NCBI GenBank assembly: GCA_020201235.1
Contig: JAIVHD010000278.1
Location: forward strand, 1 to 8,264
From: Lysobacteraceae bacterium
GTDB taxonomy: Bacteria; Pseudomonadota; Gammaproteobacteria; Xanthomonadales; Wenzhouxiangellaceae
Reading direction: 5' to 3'
DNA length: 8,264 bases
The position numbers and the translations under genes were made by a program. Below the pieces are notes generated by a model that was given only the letters and a program-made list of their open reading frames with translations, did no database searches and was not told the DNA's origin. The stretch's first letter is position 1, and the number at the start of each line of letters is the position of its first letter. Positions 6,360 to 8,264 of the stretch are shown here, piece after piece.

Positions 6360-6910
6360 CGGCCCGGCCGGCGCGTCGACCGCATCGAGATTGACCAGCG
6401 CCTGGCCGCGACCAGAATCGATTCGAACTGGCAGGCCAGCGAGACATTGACCTGCGTGATGCGCGCATCGAGCGATCGGGTATAGGCGTCGATGGTTCGC
6501 AGCAGGTCGACCTTGCTGGCCGAATCGGCCGCCTGCAACGGATTTTCGGGCTGATAAAGCGCAGTTGCCTGGACCGGTCGGGTCACGGCGATCGAGCCCG
6601 ACTGGCCGGCCCGCGCGATCGCGCGCGCGCTGCCTGCGGCTTCCATCAGCGCCGGCATGCTGATCGAGTCGGCGTAGGCAAAGCCGGTGCCGGTTTCGAC
6701 GATCGCGCGCACGCCGACACCCTGATCGATATCGAAACTGCCCGACTTGACGATGCCGTCCTCCAGCGCCCAGCTTTCGCTCTGGCGGTTCTGGAAATAC
6801 AGGTCGCCGTAGTCGACGCGCCCCTCCAGCAGTCGGCCGAGCACTCGATCAAGCTCGGAGCCGTCGATGCCGGCGGGGGCTAACAAGGTGTCTCTGGCTA
6901 ATTCATACAT
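6356..6910 (-). CDS. tldD: tldD 5' part: N-terminal domain, truncated by an internal ~190-bp loss and frameshift
   Basis: The ATG at 6908-6910 gives a normal TldD N terminus: VDYGDLYFQ (residues 32-40), [31 protein letters not shown] and NPLQ are clear family motifs. GAGGA lies about 10 bases upstream of the start. Homology runs to FESILVAA (residue 169, about 6404). Then 15 foreign residues ([15 protein letters not shown]) lead to a stop at 6356. Adding both fragments gives about 418 TldD-like residues against 481 in E. coli. About 62 codons are therefore missing, including the conserved TDG strand, the RxxV stretch and the Gly-rich RxxGASGGGG loop. The frame relation requires a loss of 3n+1 bases. 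I infer that normal full-length TldD is not made from this sequence. Confidence 0.85.
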   Translation of the reverse strand: MYELARDTLLAPAGIDGSELDRVLGRLLEGRVDYGDLYFQNRQSESWALEDGIVKSGSFDIDQGVGVRAIVETGTGFAYADSISMPALMEAAGSARAIARAGQSGSIAVTRPVQATALYQPENPLQAADSASKVDLLRTIDAYTRSLDARITQVNVSLACQFESILVAARRWSISMRSTRRPGR

Positions 6911-7103
6911 TCGATTGGGTTCCTCGTTCGTGCGGGAGATATTCGGTCAAATAGGAGCATTTCAAGCTCAAGCCGTCCAGAGCGATGCCGTCCGGCCGGC
7001 GTCCGGCCGCGTCTCGATTCGTGCAAGCACGCCGGTGACCAACCTTGCATGTCAGCGGGCGGTTCCGGCATCTGACAACATATCGGATGGGCAGTTGCAC
7101 CCA
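6911..7103. other. yhdP-tldD gap containing a GC-only hairpin
   Basis: A 193-bp spacer. CGGCCGG (6993-6999) and CCGGCCG (7003-7009) form a perfect 7-bp all-GC stem with a CGT loop. No T-run follows on either strand, so it is not a standard intrinsic terminator; a pause site or attenuator is possible. I see no promoter I would defend. Some relatives, such as Pseudomonas, carry a nitrilase-family gene between yhdP and tldD. None is recognisable here. Confidence 0.5.
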
Positions 7104-8264
7104 TCAGGGTTCGACCGGCCGCACGCGAACCGGCTCGATCACAGGGTTTTCCCAGGTTCCGGTGACCGCATACTGGATTTCGGAAATGCCCTTCAACGGC
7201 TTTGAAAACAATTGTTGCAATGCCGCTCCGGCAACCGCACCGACCGGGCCGCCGGCCAGCGCACCGATGATTGGCAGCGCCGAGCCAAAGCCGGGCTTGA
7301 CTGTGATGGTCTGGTCGTAGGTTTGGTTGTGCAAATCGGTCTGGCCGCGAATCTCGACTTCGGCCGCCGGGGCATCGATTTTGAGGTCCTCGGTACTGGC
7401 AATGCCGCCATCCAGTTGGAAATGGCCGCTGACGCGGTCAAAACCAAACCCCTCGCCAAAGACATCTGAAAAATCCAGCCGCAGCCGTCTGGGGATCGAA
7501 TTCAGGCTGACCAGGCCGAGGATTCGTCCGGCCCCGGGGCGGGCTTCGGGAATGCTGCCATCGGTAATCTCCAGGTCGAGCTCACCATCGAGAGTCCGAA
7601 GTGCGAAATCGGTGGGGCCGCCTTGCCACGAGCCGGCGAGCGTGATCGACGCCTGGCCGCGCTCTAGCGCAAGATCAAAGCCGGCCTCGTTCAGAGAGCG
7701 ACCGAGATTGCGATCGGTCATCCGCAGGCGCATTTGCGTGCGAATGTCGCCATCCTCGATCCAGCGACCATCGCCGACGATCTCCAGGCCATCGCGGCGG
7801 CTTGACAGCTGCTCGATTTCCAGCCCGTAGACCGACTTATGCGAGATCCAGCGCACCTCGCCCATTTCCAGATCACCGTAGCGGAAGTCGTCAATTGCAA
7901 AATGAAAAGGTGGAACCCTCTTCGGACTCAAGGTACTGGCTGGGGTGACTGCGGTCGCGGTATCGGCTTCGAGCCCGGGCCAGTAGAGGTGCTTAAACGA
8001 GGCCACAATCGGCTGGTCGACCGAGCCATCGGCCACGATTCTGAGCGTCCCATCAAGCCGTCGGCCGTGCACATTCAGACGCCAGTACCGTTTTTCACGA
8101 TCCAGCGCCATCTGCACCGCCTCCAGCGAAGATCGTCCGACCCGCAACTGATCGACTTCAAGATCGAGCCTGCCGCTCAGCCCCGCAAGAGCTTGGACCT
8201 GATCGGGCTTGTCGAGCTCCGGACCGACTCCGGCTTGCTGCCCGGCAGGGTCTTCGGCGGCACC
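7104..8264 (-). CDS. yhdP: YhdP, AsmA-like envelope protein, C-terminal 386 residues (5' end beyond the window)
   Basis: C-terminal part of YhdP, a very large inner-membrane-anchored protein of the AsmA/TamB class that in E. coli helps move phospholipids towards the outer membrane. The frame is open from the window edge to the TGA at 7104-7106, with no stop in the first 39 codons, so no start codon is expected here. The visible part is mostly alternating beta-strand sequence, as in the periplasmic groove (RYWRLNVHGRRLDGTLRIV, FRYGDLEMGEVRW, GRGQASITLAGSWQGG-like stretches, GHFQLDGGIASTEDLKIDAPAAEVEIRG). The family signature tail follows: a Gly/Ala-rich LPIIGALAGGPVGAVAGAALQQLF, then YAVTGTWENPVIEPV. 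Its position directly before tldD agrees with the E. coli order yhdP-tldD. Confidence 0.9.
   Translation of the reverse strand, partial: GAAEDPAGQQAGVGPELDKPDQVQALAGLSGRLDLEVDQLRVGRSSLEAVQMALDREKRYWRLNVHGRRLDGTLRIVADGSVDQPIVASFKHLYWPGLEADTATAVTPASTLSPKRVPPFHFAIDDFRYGDLEMGEVRWISHKSVYGLEIEQLSSRRDGLEIVGDGRWIEDGDIRTQMRLRMTDRNLGRSLNEAGFDLALERGQASITLAGSWQGGPTDFALRTLDGELDLEITDGSIPEARPGAGRILGLVSLNSIPRRLRLDFSDVFGEGFGFDRVSGHFQLDGGIASTEDLKIDAPAAEVEIRGQTDLHNQTYDQTITVKPGFGSALPIIGALAGGPVGAVAGAALQQLFSKPLKGISEIQYAVTGTWENPVIEPVRVRPVEP

Noticed and set aside
6390..6410. Programmed frameshift in tldD
   Set aside because: About 62 residues are missing at the junction, so a deletion is required; no slippery site is seen.
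6911..7104. Short minus-strand frames of 65-68 residues in the yhdP-tldD gap
   Set aside because: No ribosome site or family resemblance, and two overlapping frames of similar length suggest chance.

Overview
This window looks like a piece of the chromosome of a fairly GC-rich gammaproteobacterium, perhaps of the Xanthomonadales/Chromatiales/Wenzhouxiangella type. The case rests on a 525-residue GuaA with E. coli-like numbering of its active-site residues, and on the gammaproteobacterial order yhdP-tldD followed here by pmbA. The lineage is an inference. Every gene I support lies on the minus strand, so transcription runs from high to low coordinates.

Layout from upstream (right) to downstream (left). 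The window opens inside the 3' part of yhdP (to 7104), an AsmA-like envelope protein. A 193-bp gap with a strong GC hairpin follows. Next come tldD (6910-5655) and pmbA (5658-4344), the two subunits of the TldD/TldE metalloprotease. Both are broken. Each has lost an internal segment near the same place (about 190 bp in tldD, about 68 bp in pmbA), and each loss shifts the reading frame. In tldD the shift happens to leave an ATGA stop/start overlap, so the metal-binding half could still be translated separately. Downstream is a possible 53-residue membrane peptide (4237-4076). Then comes a repeat-rich intergenic block (3670-4079) holding a nearly complete 189-bp palindromic element and a degenerate relative of it. 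guaA (3540-1963), GMP synthase, is intact.

After guaA comes a compact accessory operon with its own promoter: an Xre/MbcA-like antitoxin (1861-1460), a RES-domain toxin (1463-771) and a complete DEDDh 3'-5' exonuclease (774-178). Successive genes are joined by GTGA stop/start overlaps. Two copies of ACTGTA-N4-TACAGT, 36 bp apart, flank the predicted promoter and look like operators for the antitoxin. RES toxins are known to degrade NAD+. The attached nuclease is the unusual part and makes this a candidate three-part stress or defence module. A second, diverged copy of the palindromic element (1-177) begins directly after the exonuclease stop codon and fills the left edge of the window.

How the pieces relate: guaA and yhdP are housekeeping genes. 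The antitoxin-toxin-exonuclease cassette and the repeats are the mobile or accessory layer. The tldD-pmbA pair appears to be decaying as a unit, or else carries assembly deletions that need checking against reads.
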